From: Deltaproteobacteria bacterium | Lineage (GTDB): Bacteria; Desulfobacterota; Desulfomonilia; UBA1062 | Assembly (NCBI GenBank): GCA_018433085.1 | Contig: JAHDRW010000022.1 | Location: 62,001 to 126,000, forward strand | DNA length: 64,000 nucleotides | Reading direction: 5' to 3' | Shown: positions 11,579 to 19,452 of the stretch, piece after piece | How the letters are laid out: each line of letters starts with the position of its first letter | Numbering within the stretch: position 1 is the first letter of the stretch | Made by a program: the position numbers and the translations under genes | The notes under the pieces: model-generated | The model's database searches: none | The model's input: the letters and a program-made list of their open reading frames with translations, nothing else | What the model was told of the DNA's origin: nothing

Positions 11579-12110
11579 CCTCGTACGTTTCCAGGTTGAG
11601 CCGGTAGTCTCGACACTCCCGCGAGGATCGTTCGATCAGGTCGAAGAGGGGGTGATCGATGAGCGGGGAATCCCCGGTCGAAAAATAATAGAAGCGTCCG
11701 GGCCGGGATATGATGCTCAGCACGGTGTCGGCCAGCGTTTCCCGGGGAGAGAACGACCGGGCCATAACCGCGGCAAAGGGTCCGACCGCCTGTTCGTTGG
11801 GGTCGGCGTCGAGCAGATTCGTATCCCTGAAACCCAGAAGGTCCACGACGTGGCGGAGGAAGATGCTCTTTTTCTGGCTTCGCTCGATCATCCAGACGCG
11901 TGATTCAGGATGGATCGTTTTATAGAGGACGGCAAGAAAGCCGGATCCGGTTCCCAGATCGGCTATCTCCGGTTCATTCACCTGCTCCAGGAGACCCAGC
12001 GTATCCCCGGCCTGCCCTTCCAGGTCCTTTTCCATGGAACGGCTCACCAGGTGAAGCCGCGGGTTATAGCGCCGTACCTCCCTGATCCACGTGGCAATCT
12101 TCTCGTCCAT
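11565..12110 (-). CDS. rsmG: 16S rRNA (guanine-527-N7) methyltransferase
   Basis: Methylates G527 of 16S rRNA with SAM. The SAM-binding motif I reads IADLGTGSGFLAVLY (about 48-62), followed by the acidic strand end VWMIERSQKKSIFLRHV. Family context supports the call: it directly follows mnmE in the rpmH-rnpA-yidD-yidC-jag-mnmE cluster, where rsmG (gidB) is usual. The ATG at 12110 overlaps the mnmE stop (TGATG); a GTG at 12113 is one codon earlier. At 181 residues it is somewhat shorter than typical RsmG (about 205-220), mainly at the N-terminus. mnmG, its frequent partner, lies 36 kb away. Confidence 0.9.
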   Translation of the reverse strand: MDEKIATWIREVRRYNPRLHLVSRSMEKDLEGQAGDTLGLLEQVNEPEIADLGTGSGFLAVLYKTIHPESRVWMIERSQKKSIFLRHVVDLLGFRDTNLLDADPNEQAVGPFAAVMARSFSPRETLADTVLSIISRPGRFYYFSTGDSPLIDHPLFDLIERSSRECRDYRLNLETYEVTSR

Positions 12111-13423
12111 CACTTGCCTATACAGAAATCCGAGAATATGCGGTCCAGAACGTCCCGGCCCACGGAGTCGCCGGAGATCTCCCGGAGCGTCTCAAGGGCG
12201 GTTCTCAGGTCCAGGACGAGGACGTCCGGGGTCATTCCGTCATCGAGCGCGTCGAGACAATGGGCGAGGTGTTCCCGGGCGCGAGAGAGCAGGAAGGTAT
12301 GCCTGCCCAGAAAAACCCCGGGCTGCCCCAGAGGAAAGAGGTCGGCCACTGCGTCCATGAGCTCGTCGATACCCGTTCGGTATTTGGCGGAGGCCCAGAC
12401 CTTTTCTCCCTGAAGGCCGTAACTCGGCCGGGGCAGGAGGTCGGCCTTGTTCATGACCACGATCGTCTTGTCTCCGAGATTCAGCCAGGGCTCGTCCTCC
12501 CTCGTCAGTCCTCTGCAGGCGTCCACCACATAGAGAACCAGATGGGACTGCCGCAGGATGTCCATGGTCTTCTGAATCCCTGCCTGCTCGGGGCCTGAAG
12601 CGGTTTCCCGTATGCCTGCGGTGTCGTGGAAGAGGAAGTCTACGCCAGAGAAAACGAGATGCTCGCGGATGATGTCCCGGGTCGTGCCGCTCTCCTGGTG
12701 TACGATCGCCCGTGGATACCCGAGGATCGCATTGAAGAGGGACGATTTGCCCGCGTTGGGCAGGCCCGCGATGGTGGTGACGACCCCTGAATAGCGCTTG
12801 GGCGCGCTGTCTCCATGGGCAAGGAGGGAATCGATCTCCCGGATTACGGCACCGACCTCCCGGGAGAGCGAGGCTGCATCGTATGCTTCATCGTCGGTGA
12901 GAAAGGATGCCTCGACCCCGGATATTATTCCGAGGAGCTCGTCTCCAAGACCGGTGATCCGGCGTGAAAGATCGCCGGCCAGCAGGGAGCGGGCCATACC
13001 GATCCCGCAGGTGCTTTCCGCGTTGATGAGTGCGCCCACCGCCTCTGCCTGGGCCAGGTCCATCTTGCCGCTCAGATACGCCCTTTTCGTGAATTCCCCT
13101 CTGTCCGCTGTTCTGGCCAGGCCCGTAGCCCCGATGACACCCATGACGGCGTCCACGAGCAGGGGGTTGCCGTGACAGCTTATTTCCGCCACGTCCTCTC
13201 CCGTGTACGATCCGGGGCCGGGATGGAAGACCACCAGGGCCTTTTCCACGATCTCTCCGGCAGGGTCGAGGATGGTAGCCGGTTTCTGCACATGGGCGGG
13301 CCAGTGCTCCGAAGGGGTGATGCGCCTGAGGATTTCGCGGACGTCGGGACCGCTGATCCGGACGATACTGATCCCGCCGCGCCCTCGGGGCGTGGATTCT
13401 GCGTAAATGGTATCTGCTACGAT
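12110..13423 (-). CDS. mnmE: tRNA uridine-5-carboxymethylaminomethyl modification GTPase
   Basis: Works with MnmG to modify the wobble uridine of certain tRNAs. The N-terminal folate-binding domain is recognisable from DTIYAESTPRGRGGISIVRI. The G domain carries GLPNAGKSSLF (G1), DTAGIR (G3) and NKAD (G4). The C-terminus ends in FCIGK, the conserved CIGK cysteine motif. No ATG, GTG or TTG precedes the conserved N-terminus in frame. The first canonical-type start is a GTG at 13291, which would delete about 44 conserved residues. I place the start at an ATC codon at 13423, seven bases after AAAAGGG and overlapping the jag stop (ATCGTAG). That gives about 437 residues. The start is inferred; the gene is certain. 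Confidence 0.93.
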   Translation of the reverse strand: MVADTIYAESTPRGRGGISIVRISGPDVREILRRITPSEHWPAHVQKPATILDPAGEIVEKALVVFHPGPGSYTGEDVAEISCHGNPLLVDAVMGVIGATGLARTADRGEFTKRAYLSGKMDLAQAEAVGALINAESTCGIGMARSLLAGDLSRRITGLGDELLGIISGVEASFLTDDEAYDAASLSREVGAVIREIDSLLAHGDSAPKRYSGVVTTIAGLPNAGKSSLFNAILGYPRAIVHQESGTTRDIIREHLVFSGVDFLFHDTAGIRETASGPEQAGIQKTMDILRQSHLVLYVVDACRGLTREDEPWLNLGDKTIVVMNKADLLPRPSYGLQGEKVWASAKYRTGIDELMDAVADLFPLGQPGVFLGRHTFLLSRAREHLAHCLDALDDGMTPDVLVLDLRTALETLREISGDSVGRDVLDRIFSDFCIGK

Positions 13424-14166
13424 CGTGACGCCCTTTTCGGTACGATAAGCACCTTCTTGTACACCCCGTCTCCCACGCTCTTGGTGTTGACCTGAGAATC
13501 GTTTTTCAGGGCGAGGTGGATAATGCGTCTGTCGTACGGGTTCATCTTTTCCAGGAACACGGACTGCCCCGTCCGCTTCGCCTTCTGACCCATCTTGAAT
13601 GCCATGGACCGGAGAAGCTCCATATGTCTCTGGCGGTAGCCCTCGGTATCCACGGTGACATAGACAGGCTCCTCACGGTTCTTGTTCATCATCCGGTTGA
13701 CGATGAACTGCAGCGCATCGAGCGTCTGTCCGCGCTTACCAATGAGCAGGCCCGACCCGTCCCCTACTATCTCGATGGTATTTTCGCCCCGGGCGCTTAC
13801 CTTTGCCGAGATGTTCATGAGGTCGAGGAGCTCGGTGACGATCCGGCAGGCGTTGTCCATCTCCTCCCTGGGCATGGCCTGCTGCGCGGGGGCAGGTCTC
13901 TTCTCCGGAGCGGAAACGGGTTCCCTTTCCTGGACAGGCTCCTGAGCCGTCTCCCGAGCCGGGAAGTCGGCTTTCGTATCCTGCTTTTGCGCCGGCCGGG
14001 CGAGTATTTTTGCAGACTTCGTCCCCACGAGGCCGAAGAGTCCCTTGGACCCCTCTGAAATGACTCGAATGTCGAGGTCTTCGAAATCCGACCGGAACGT
14101 CCGCATGGCGGTGACGATGGCTTCGTCCACTGTCTTTGCTTCGAATTCTCTGTAATCCTCTTCCAT
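13417..14166 (-). CDS. jag: Jag/KhpB RNA-binding protein
   Basis: Cytoplasmic RNA-binding protein encoded next to yidC in most bacteria. Three parts are visible. The Jag-N domain (about 1-55) has EFEAKTVDEAIVTAMRTF and the GLFGLVGTKSAKI turn. A KH domain follows (about 110-170, IVGDGSGLLIGKRGQTLDAL). The C-terminal R3H domain contains RQRHMELLRSMAFKMGQKA and MNPYDRRIIHLAL. A Pro/Glu/Ala-rich linker separates Jag-N from KH. The gene lies 13 bases after yidC, and its last codons overlap the inferred mnmE start. Roles in envelope growth and RNA chaperoning are known for homologues. Confidence 0.94.
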   Translation of the reverse strand: MEEDYREFEAKTVDEAIVTAMRTFRSDFEDLDIRVISEGSKGLFGLVGTKSAKILARPAQKQDTKADFPARETAQEPVQEREPVSAPEKRPAPAQQAMPREEMDNACRIVTELLDLMNISAKVSARGENTIEIVGDGSGLLIGKRGQTLDALQFIVNRMMNKNREEPVYVTVDTEGYRQRHMELLRSMAFKMGQKAKRTGQSVFLEKMNPYDRRIIHLALKNDSQVNTKSVGDGVYKKVLIVPKRASRS

Positions 14167-14179
14167 GTGCTGACGTCTC

Positions 14180-15760
14180 CTATGTATGCTTCCTGTTTAT
14201 GTAGGCCTGCTGGGCAATCGACAAAATATTACTGATGAGCCAGTAAATGACAAGACCCGAAGGGAAATTCAGGAACAGAATCGTAAAGAAGACCGGCATG
14301 ATGAGCATGATCTTTTGCTGGGTGGGGTCTCCCGGCGTCGGGGTCATCTTCTGCATCACGAACTGGCTTAAGCCCATGAGAATGGGGGTGATGAAGTAGG
14401 GATCCCGGGCGGAGAGATCCGGCAGCCAGGTTCCGAACAGGTGGAACGAGGTGTGCCTGAGCTCGATGGCCTGGTAGAACACCTTGTAGAGCGCGAACAG
14501 GATGGGTATCTGCAGGAGCATGGGGAGGCAGCCCCCCATGGGGTTGATCTTGTGCTCCTTATATAGCTTCATCATCTCCTGGTTGAGCTTCTGCTTGTCC
14601 TCCTTATACTTTGCCTGGAGCTCCTTCATGAGGGGCTGGACCTTCTGGAGTTCCTTCATGGAGGTGAAGCTTTTCAGGGTCAGGGGATAGAGAAATATCT
14701 TGATGATGATCGTGAGGATGACGATGGACCACCCGTAGCTCATGGTGAATGAATAGATCCAGTTCATGCCCATGAGCAGCGGCTTGGCGATGATGTCGAA
14801 GAACCCGAAATCGAGGGCCTTCCTGAGCTCGTTCCCCGCGCTCTTGAGCGTTTGCAGCTCCTTGGGGCCCGAGAAGATCTCATACGATCTCTCCACGCTT
14901 GACCCGGGCTCGATCCGGGACGGCTCCGTATCGTAGGTGAGCCTCACCATCTCCTCGCTGATGCGCTTGATGGTAAGCGTGGTCTCCGGAGTTTCGGCAG
15001 GAATGAGGGCGGAGAGGAAATACTTGTCCTCGAAGCCGAACCATTTGATATTGCCGGTAAACTCCCGGTATATTCCGACCTTATCTATCTTGGAGAGCTT
15101 GAACTCCTCCAAGTGCTTTCCATTGAGCAGCGCAGGTCCCTGGAAGGCATACCCGTCTTTTTCCCAGTCCACGGGATAGGCCCTGTTGAGGTGCAGGTCG
15201 ACATCGGCCGTCACCGGGTCCGGAGTACCGTTTTCCACCACGGTCCGGTAGCCCATGGTATAGGTCTGCGGATCGATGGTATAGATCTTTTTCAACGTGA
15301 CGCCGGGACTCACCTGGGCGGAGAAGACCAGCTCCTCCGGGATGTCGGAGTCTCCTTTCTTCGATGCCTCGTACACGAGAGACGAGTCGATGAACCGATC
15401 GTTCACGCTGACCGTGGGCATGGGTGTTTTGATGGTGTCAACGGGTGGTGAATCCTGGGCAAGGTTTTCCCGATACTCCTTGAGCTGGATAGAGGTCAGC
15501 GTTCCACCAGCCGTGCTCCATTGCGCTTGGTATCGGGGCGTCTCCACGACAATGGTCTCCCCGGAAACGGGCTGTCGCGCCTGGTCCTGCACCTGTGAAG
15601 GCACCTGGAGCACCTTGTTCTGCTCCTGGGGCTCTGTTTGTTCTGTCTGAGTTATCTGGCCCTGAGGCTGTTCCGGAGATTTCGGCTCGATAAAGAAGAA
15701 ATTCCAGAACAGTAAGATGGCGATTGATATGACTATGGCCAGCAGTGTCCTTTTTTCCAT
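14180..15760 (-). CDS. yidC: Membrane protein insertase YidC
   Basis: Inserts and folds inner-membrane proteins with or without Sec. The 526-residue form is the Gram-negative type. It has an N-terminal transmembrane segment (about 5-24), a Gln/Glu-rich stretch, and a large periplasmic beta-domain (about 60-320). The conserved membrane core starts near GFFDIIAKPLLMGMNWIY, contains the positively charged cytoplasmic hairpin (LKSFTSMKELQKVQPLMKEL), and ends with NFPSGLVIYWLISNILSIAQQ. The ATG has AAGGAG upstream. It lies between yidD (25 bases) and jag (13 bases) in the usual order. Confidence 0.97.
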   Translation of the reverse strand: MEKRTLLAIVISIAILLFWNFFFIEPKSPEQPQGQITQTEQTEPQEQNKVLQVPSQVQDQARQPVSGETIVVETPRYQAQWSTAGGTLTSIQLKEYRENLAQDSPPVDTIKTPMPTVSVNDRFIDSSLVYEASKKGDSDIPEELVFSAQVSPGVTLKKIYTIDPQTYTMGYRTVVENGTPDPVTADVDLHLNRAYPVDWEKDGYAFQGPALLNGKHLEEFKLSKIDKVGIYREFTGNIKWFGFEDKYFLSALIPAETPETTLTIKRISEEMVRLTYDTEPSRIEPGSSVERSYEIFSGPKELQTLKSAGNELRKALDFGFFDIIAKPLLMGMNWIYSFTMSYGWSIVILTIIIKIFLYPLTLKSFTSMKELQKVQPLMKELQAKYKEDKQKLNQEMMKLYKEHKINPMGGCLPMLLQIPILFALYKVFYQAIELRHTSFHLFGTWLPDLSARDPYFITPILMGLSQFVMQKMTPTPGDPTQQKIMLIMPVFFTILFLNFPSGLVIYWLISNILSIAQQAYINRKHT

Positions 15761-15784
15761 CAGATCATGTCTCCTTAAGGTGAT

Positions 15785-15994
15785 CTAAACAGGGTCATAT
15801 CCGCCGGGATGAAAGGGATGGCACTTCAGTACCCTCAAGGAGGCCTTCAGGAGACCTTTCCCTATTCCGTACGTTTCGATCGCCTGGATAGCGTATTCGG
15901 AACAACTCGGCCAGAAACGGCACGACTTCGGAAGGCACGGAGAAATGACTTTCTGATAGCAGCGGATAAGACCTATCAGCAGTGTCTTTACCAT
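15785..15994 (-). CDS. yidD: YidD membrane protein insertion efficiency factor
   Basis: Small cytoplasmic-face membrane-associated protein that helps insertion by YidC. The 69-residue form begins [19 protein letters not shown] and has the family signature [16 protein letters not shown] plus the ending [13 protein letters not shown]. The ATG at 15994 overlaps the end of rnpA, as in many genomes. A longer frame to 16045 would extend into rnpA without family support. Confidence 0.95.
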   Translation of the reverse strand: MVKTLLIGLIRCYQKVISPCLPKSCRFWPSCSEYAIQAIETYGIGKGLLKASLRVLKCHPFHPGGYDPV

Positions 15995-16335
15995 GTACGC
16001 GATCCCACGGCGCTGGTTATTTCCTGAAAATATGTCTCGTAGCACGTGTTCCGATCCTGTTTCCTCGCTATGAGAACGAAATCGTACCCTGGAGGGAAGA
16101 TCTCTTTGTTTCTGCGATAAATCTCCCGTAAGAGTCTTTTGATGCTATTCCTCCTTACAGCGGTTCCGATCCTTTTACTCACAGTGATACCAATGCGAGC
16201 GTGATTTTCTGAGTTTCGAGCGGCGAGTATGATGAGGTGTGGGGTGATGAGCTTGCGTACCTTCTTTGCTTCTACATTAAGATAGTCCCGTCTTTTCCTC
16301 AGCCGCTCCAGCTTCGGGAATCGTTCGTCTGACAT
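15988..16335 (-). CDS. rnpA: Ribonuclease P protein component
   Basis: Protein subunit of RNase P, which matures tRNA 5' ends. It has the basic RNR-type signature [20 protein letters not shown] in the middle. The N-terminus [16 protein letters not shown] and the segment DFVLIARK fit the family. Length 115 is normal. Its ATG shares one base with the rpmH stop (TAATG) and its 3' end overlaps yidD, so the first three genes are translationally coupled. Confidence 0.95.
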   Translation of the reverse strand: MSDERFPKLERLRKRRDYLNVEAKKVRKLITPHLIILAARNSENHARIGITVSKRIGTAVRRNSIKRLLREIYRRNKEIFPPGYDFVLIARKQDRNTCYETYFQEITSAVGSRTW

Positions 16336-16469
16336 TACACAGCCAAACGCTTGCGTCCCTTGGCCCTCCTTCGATTGATTACAGCCCGTCCAGCCTTTGT
16401 GCTCATACGGACGAGAAATCCATGAGTCCGATTGCGTCGTGTGTTATGTGGTTGAAATGTCCGCTTCAT
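16335..16469 (-). CDS. rpmH: 50S ribosomal protein L34
   Basis: Forty-four residues beginning [18 protein letters not shown] and ending [10 protein letters not shown], an almost canonical L34. It is the first gene of the rpmH-rnpA-yidD-yidC-jag-mnmE-rsmG run. A sigma-70-like promoter sits about 35-60 bases upstream. In many bacteria rpmH lies beside dnaA and oriC; here the upstream neighbour is pgeF instead. Confidence 0.97.
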   Translation of the reverse strand: MKRTFQPHNTRRNRTHGFLVRMSTKAGRAVINRRRAKGRKRLAV

Positions 16470-16502
16470 CGAATACCTCGATCTTCTAATTTAGGGGCAT
16501 AG

Positions 16503-16531
16503 TATTTACATACCAGGTCAATGATTGTCAA
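16503..16531 (-). promoter_or_regulatory. Promoter of the rpmH operon
   Basis: Minus strand perfect TTGACA (16531-16526), 17-base spacer and TAAATA (16508-16503), upstream of the L34 start at 16469. The -35 box is ideal; the -10 box is weak. Confidence 0.55.
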
Positions 16532-16790
16532 GCAGCAAAAGGGTGAGGAGAATTTCCCGATGAGATGCATATGTGCCGGTTTTGATTCGTGAGAATCCAG
16601 CTCTTTGAAAAGCCCCGATATCGAGGTGACCGGAGAGCAGTCTCATCGGGGAGGTTTTTCCCGGCATCCTCTCGCCCGGCATCCGCTGCCTACCGGGGCC
16701 TGTCCGCCAAACGCCGGCCGCCCGTTTGCCTGACCGGGCTTCTCCTCTGCCTCCTGCGGATGAATGGAAACGGCACGTCTTTGCCGGGTC

Positions 16791-16820
16791 TTGTCACGCA
16801 GGGGCAATTCTGTATATAAC
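16791..16820 (+). promoter_or_regulatory. Candidate promoter of pgeF
   Basis: TTGTCA (16791-16796), 18-base spacer, TATAAC (16815-16820). The expected transcription start falls only about six bases before the ATG at 16833, and there is no Shine-Dalgarno sequence there. The transcript may be nearly leaderless. Confidence 0.45.
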
Positions 16821-16832
16821 CTTAAATAGAAT

Positions 16833-17501
16833 ATGAAAGGGGTCTTCTGCACAAAGGATAGCACCATCGGCATCGACGGCGGACCGGCTTCGGTGCGCGC
16901 CATGCTCGCTGACCTCATCCCGGGCTGCGATATCTTCTGCCTGGAGCAGGTTCATTCCGGCAGGGTCGTGCTTGCCGAGGATCTCGCCCCCTTCGAGACG
17001 CCCCGGGCGGATGGGATTATCTCCCGCGATCCCGGCGCCGTGCTCTGTGTGCGCACGGCGGACTGTGTCCCCGTGCTGGCATGGGCCCGGGACATGCCGC
17101 TGAACGCCGCGGTTCATGCCGGCTGGAGGGGGTTGGCGCAGGGTATCGTGGCCGTGTGCATTCGCATGATGCGCTCCCTGGGAGCCAGGGATATCAGTGC
17201 CGGAATCGGCCCCTCGATCGGACCGTGCTGCTACGAGGTGGGCCGGGAGGTTATCGATGCGCTCGGCGCGGAGCCACTGGTCAGGTCAGACGGGTCGCTG
17301 ACGGTCGACTTGAGGGAAGCGGCCCGCTCCCAGCTCCTGGATTCCGGGTTGAGCGGGACCGCCATCGAAATGCACAATCTCTGCACCGCGTGCAACACGG
17401 ATCGGTTTTTTTCCTATCGCAGGCAGGGGCAGTCGGCAGGCAGAAACCTGTCGCTTATCGGAGGGGAGTCGTGGTTGTTGCCGGGCTTACCGGTGGGATA
17501 G
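16833..17501 (+). CDS. pgeF: Polyphenol oxidase/YfiH family protein (PgeF-like)
   Basis: Family of zinc or copper enzymes long called multicopper polyphenol oxidases (laccase domain). The E. coli member is now linked to peptidoglycan-editing hydrolysis of mis-made muropeptides. The metal ligands are visible: H in CLEQVHSG, C in VRTADCVPVL and H in AAVHAGWRGL. The C-terminus has NLCTACNTDRFFSYRRQG, also conserved. At 222 residues it is slightly short at the N-terminus. No ribosome site precedes the ATG. It overlaps coaE by 31 bases. Confidence 0.88.
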   Translation: MKGVFCTKDSTIGIDGGPASVRAMLADLIPGCDIFCLEQVHSGRVVLAEDLAPFETPRADGIISRDPGAVLCVRTADCVPVLAWARDMPLNAAVHAGWRGLAQGIVAVCIRMMRSLGARDISAGIGPSIGPCCYEVGREVIDALGAEPLVRSDGSLTVDLREAARSQLLDSGLSGTAIEMHNLCTACNTDRFFSYRRQGQSAGRNLSLIGGESWLLPGLPVG

Positions 17502-18100
17502 CTACGGGCAAGTCGACGGTGACCGCGCTTCTCGCCTCGTTTGGAGCCGCGGTCATCGATGCGGACAGGATCGCCCGTGATGTCGTGGTCTGCGGGAGAC
17601 CCGCGTGGCAAAAGATCGTGGAGCATTTCGGTCCCGGGGTGCTCCGGCCGGACGGCGAGCTCGACAGGGAGCGCCTGGGCGGCGTCATATTCAGCGATAA
17701 AGTTCAGAAGGATATCCTCAACCGCATCGTTCATCCCGAGGTCTTCCGGGAAATGGACCGGCGCATCCGGGAGCTCGGGGAAGAGAACCGGGCGGATGTC
17801 GTGATCTGCGATGTGCCGCTGCTCATCGAGACCGGTATGCACCGCGGCTTTGACGAGGTGGTCCTGGTGTACGTTCCCGAGCCGATCCAGATCAGGAGGC
17901 TCATGGACCGGGACGGCATCTCGCGTGACGAGGCCGTCCGGAAGGTGCGCGCGCAGATGCCCATCGAGGAAAAGAAGGCGTATGCGACCATCGTGATCGA
18001 CAACAGCGCCTCACGTGAGGAGACAGCCGGGAAGGTTCTGCAGGCCTACCAATACCTGCAGGAGCGCGCCGCCGAGGAGAAGTGCAAGGGGAAGCGCTGA
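17471..18100 (+). CDS. coaE: Dephospho-CoA kinase
   Basis: Last step of coenzyme A synthesis, phosphorylating the 3'-OH of dephospho-CoA. From a GTG at 17471 the protein reads VVVAGLTGGIATGKST, a P-loop with the CoaE-type GLTGGIATGKS. It continues with VIDADRIARDVV and ends near NSASREETAGKVLQAYQYL. The length of 209 residues is normal. GGAGGGG lies just upstream inside the end of pgeF. A longer open frame to 17081 is antisense-free but is out-of-frame reading of pgeF and is not part of the gene. Confidence 0.95.
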   Translation: MVVAGLTGGIATGKSTVTALLASFGAAVIDADRIARDVVVCGRPAWQKIVEHFGPGVLRPDGELDRERLGGVIFSDKVQKDILNRIVHPEVFREMDRRIRELGEENRADVVICDVPLLIETGMHRGFDEVVLVYVPEPIQIRRLMDRDGISRDEAVRKVRAQMPIEEKKAYATIVIDNSASREETAGKVLQAYQYLQERAAEEKCKGKR

Positions 18101-18479
18101 GCGGGCGCCGGGGGCGGCAGCGAATCCTCCTGCTTCGTCCACGTAATCGTAATCCTGGGGTCAAGAAATCTCTCCATGACTGCTCAAGATATTCCGAACG
18201 CACGTACCACGCGTATACGAAGAAGGGGAATCAACAGGTTTGATGGCCAAGCAGCATTTGTGAGCGGGATCTGCGCATGTTGTAAACAGGCTTGGTATTT
18301 CGGGAAAGCAGGATCGCAGGTTCTCCGAGATCGAGTTGGCCGCAGGGCAATCCTGGAAAGTGATCGCAGGTTCTCGAAGACAAGGTTGGCAGCAGAGTAT
18401 TATTGGAAAGCTGGATCGTTGGATTTCAAAAGACGTAGTTGGTTGCCGAGTAACCCTGCAAAGAGGCGAGTGAGGAGGC
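18101..18479. other. Non-coding interval with a degenerate tandem repeat
   Basis: Lies between coaE and the 3' end of the TPR gene. No reading frame here has family support. Its main content is the 44-52-base repeat described separately. Open frames on both strands cross it but do not keep the repeat in phase. Confidence 0.6.
18268..18465. repeat. Four degenerate tandem units of 44-52 bases
   Basis: Units start at GATC positions 18268, 18312, 18362 and 18414. The middle two share GATCGCAGGTTCTC, then a GTTGGC core and a TGGAAAG end. The outer two are more diverged. A still weaker copy may precede (about 18225-18267). Unit lengths are not multiples of three, which argues against a protein repeat. 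Confidence 0.6.
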
Positions 18480-19325
18480 TCAGTCTTTCGGCAGGGGCCC
18501 AGGCGGCGAATCGGGCATTTCAGATGAGCTTCTTGCGGAGGGCTGCCTGCGGGAGAGATCGTCGTCATCCTCTCTCCGGGCTCTGGCTCCGCCCTGCTCC
18601 AGCATCTCTTTGCGGATGAGGGATTCGAATTGCTTGGCCTCCCGGGAATACGGATTGGTGGAGATGGACTTCTCGATCCATTTCAGTGCGTTGGTCCAGT
18701 CTTTCGCATCGTAGTACAGGCGGGCCACGTTGAAGTAGAGATTCTCGTCGCCGGGGGAGATCTCGATGGCCTTCATGTAGTTTGCCAGCGCCTCCTCGAT
18801 CATGTTGGCCTTTCTCAGCTCGATGCCGAATTCGTTGAAGATGTGCTTGTTCTCTTCTTCGAAGATGGCCTCGATCCGGGAGAGCTTCTGGAACACGTTC
18901 TTTGCCTTGTCGACCTGGCCCATCTCCATGTACAGGGTTCCCACGCCGAAGTTGGCGCGGATGCTGTCCGGATCGATCTTCAGCGCGGAGTTATACTCCC
19001 ACTCGGCAGAGTTGAACTCATTGCGTGAGCGATGTTTTTCCGCCAGTGCAATGTGCTTGTCCGTATCCCTCTCTTCTTTGGTTTTCACTTTATAGCCGGG
19101 CTCGAAGGTGTATTTGTTCATGAATTCGTCGTAGGGCATCTTGATGACGATGCCGGTGGGCTGTCCTTCATTCCCGAGATAACTCACCTGTATGAGCTCA
19201 TCGTCCAGTTGTTCCGCGAGGCAGTAGTTCTTGACACGCTGGGTCTTTTTCGTGTGCCCGGTTCCCAGGGTGATGGTGGTTTCCTCGAAGAAGACCCCTT
19301 TGATTTTATTGATTGCGTTGTCCAT
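18480..19325 (-). CDS. TPR-repeat protein with novel N-terminal domain
   Basis: Function unknown, probably cytoplasmic (no signal peptide). The first 90 residues (MDNAINKIKGVFFEETTITL onward) form a small domain I do not recognise. Residues 95-235 contain about four tetratricopeptide repeats (AEWEYNSALKIDPDSIRANF, EEALANYMKAIEISPGDENL, ALKWIEKSISTNPYS), so it likely scaffolds a complex. The C-terminal 40 residues are acidic and then Ser/Pro-rich, probably disordered. It diverges from proC. Confidence 0.8.
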   Translation of the reverse strand: MDNAINKIKGVFFEETTITLGTGHTKKTQRVKNYCLAEQLDDELIQVSYLGNEGQPTGIVIKMPYDEFMNKYTFEPGYKVKTKEERDTDKHIALAEKHRSRNEFNSAEWEYNSALKIDPDSIRANFGVGTLYMEMGQVDKAKNVFQKLSRIEAIFEEENKHIFNEFGIELRKANMIEEALANYMKAIEISPGDENLYFNVARLYYDAKDWTNALKWIEKSISTNPYSREAKQFESLIRKEMLEQGGARARREDDDDLSRRQPSARSSSEMPDSPPGPLPKD

Positions 19326-19382
19326 AGCCTTTTTTATCGGAAGATAAAAATCTTATGTTTAGAATATTTTGTCGGGAATGGG

Positions 19383-19388
19383 TATAAT
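19383..19388 (+). promoter_or_regulatory. Candidate -10 element of proC
   Basis: Perfect TATAAT 65 bases upstream of the proC ATG, in an AT-rich divergent interval. The -35 region is poor, so only the -10 is proposed. Confidence 0.4.
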
Positions 19389-19452
19389 GGAGAAAAAGGG
19401 GCACCCGGGGAACGATTGCGTACCATCCGGTGTGAGAAGGAAGGAGGATACC

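Larger units (their letters stand above)
16470..16832. other. Intergenic region between divergent rpmH and pgeF
   Basis: No convincing gene. It holds the rpmH promoter near its left end and a candidate pgeF promoter near its right end. The middle (about 16560-16780) is GC-rich with short inverted segments. I see no DnaA-box cluster (TTATCCACA) and no SRP RNA tetraloop motif. Short frames here look incidental. Confidence 0.6.

Noticed and set aside
12110-13291. mnmE starting at GTG 13291
   Set aside because: This would remove about 44 residues that match the conserved MnmE N-terminal domain and are open in frame upstream.
16470-16832. Chromosome origin beside rpmH
   Set aside because: No dnaA gene and no visible cluster of DnaA boxes in the interval.
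18268-18465. CRISPR array
   Set aside because: Units are degenerate throughout, not a constant repeat with unique spacers, and no cas gene is near.
18161-18568. Cysteine-rich 135-codon minus-strand frame
   Set aside because: It crosses a tandem repeat whose unit length is not a multiple of three, so the coded peptide does not keep the repeat. It also overlaps the end of the TPR gene.
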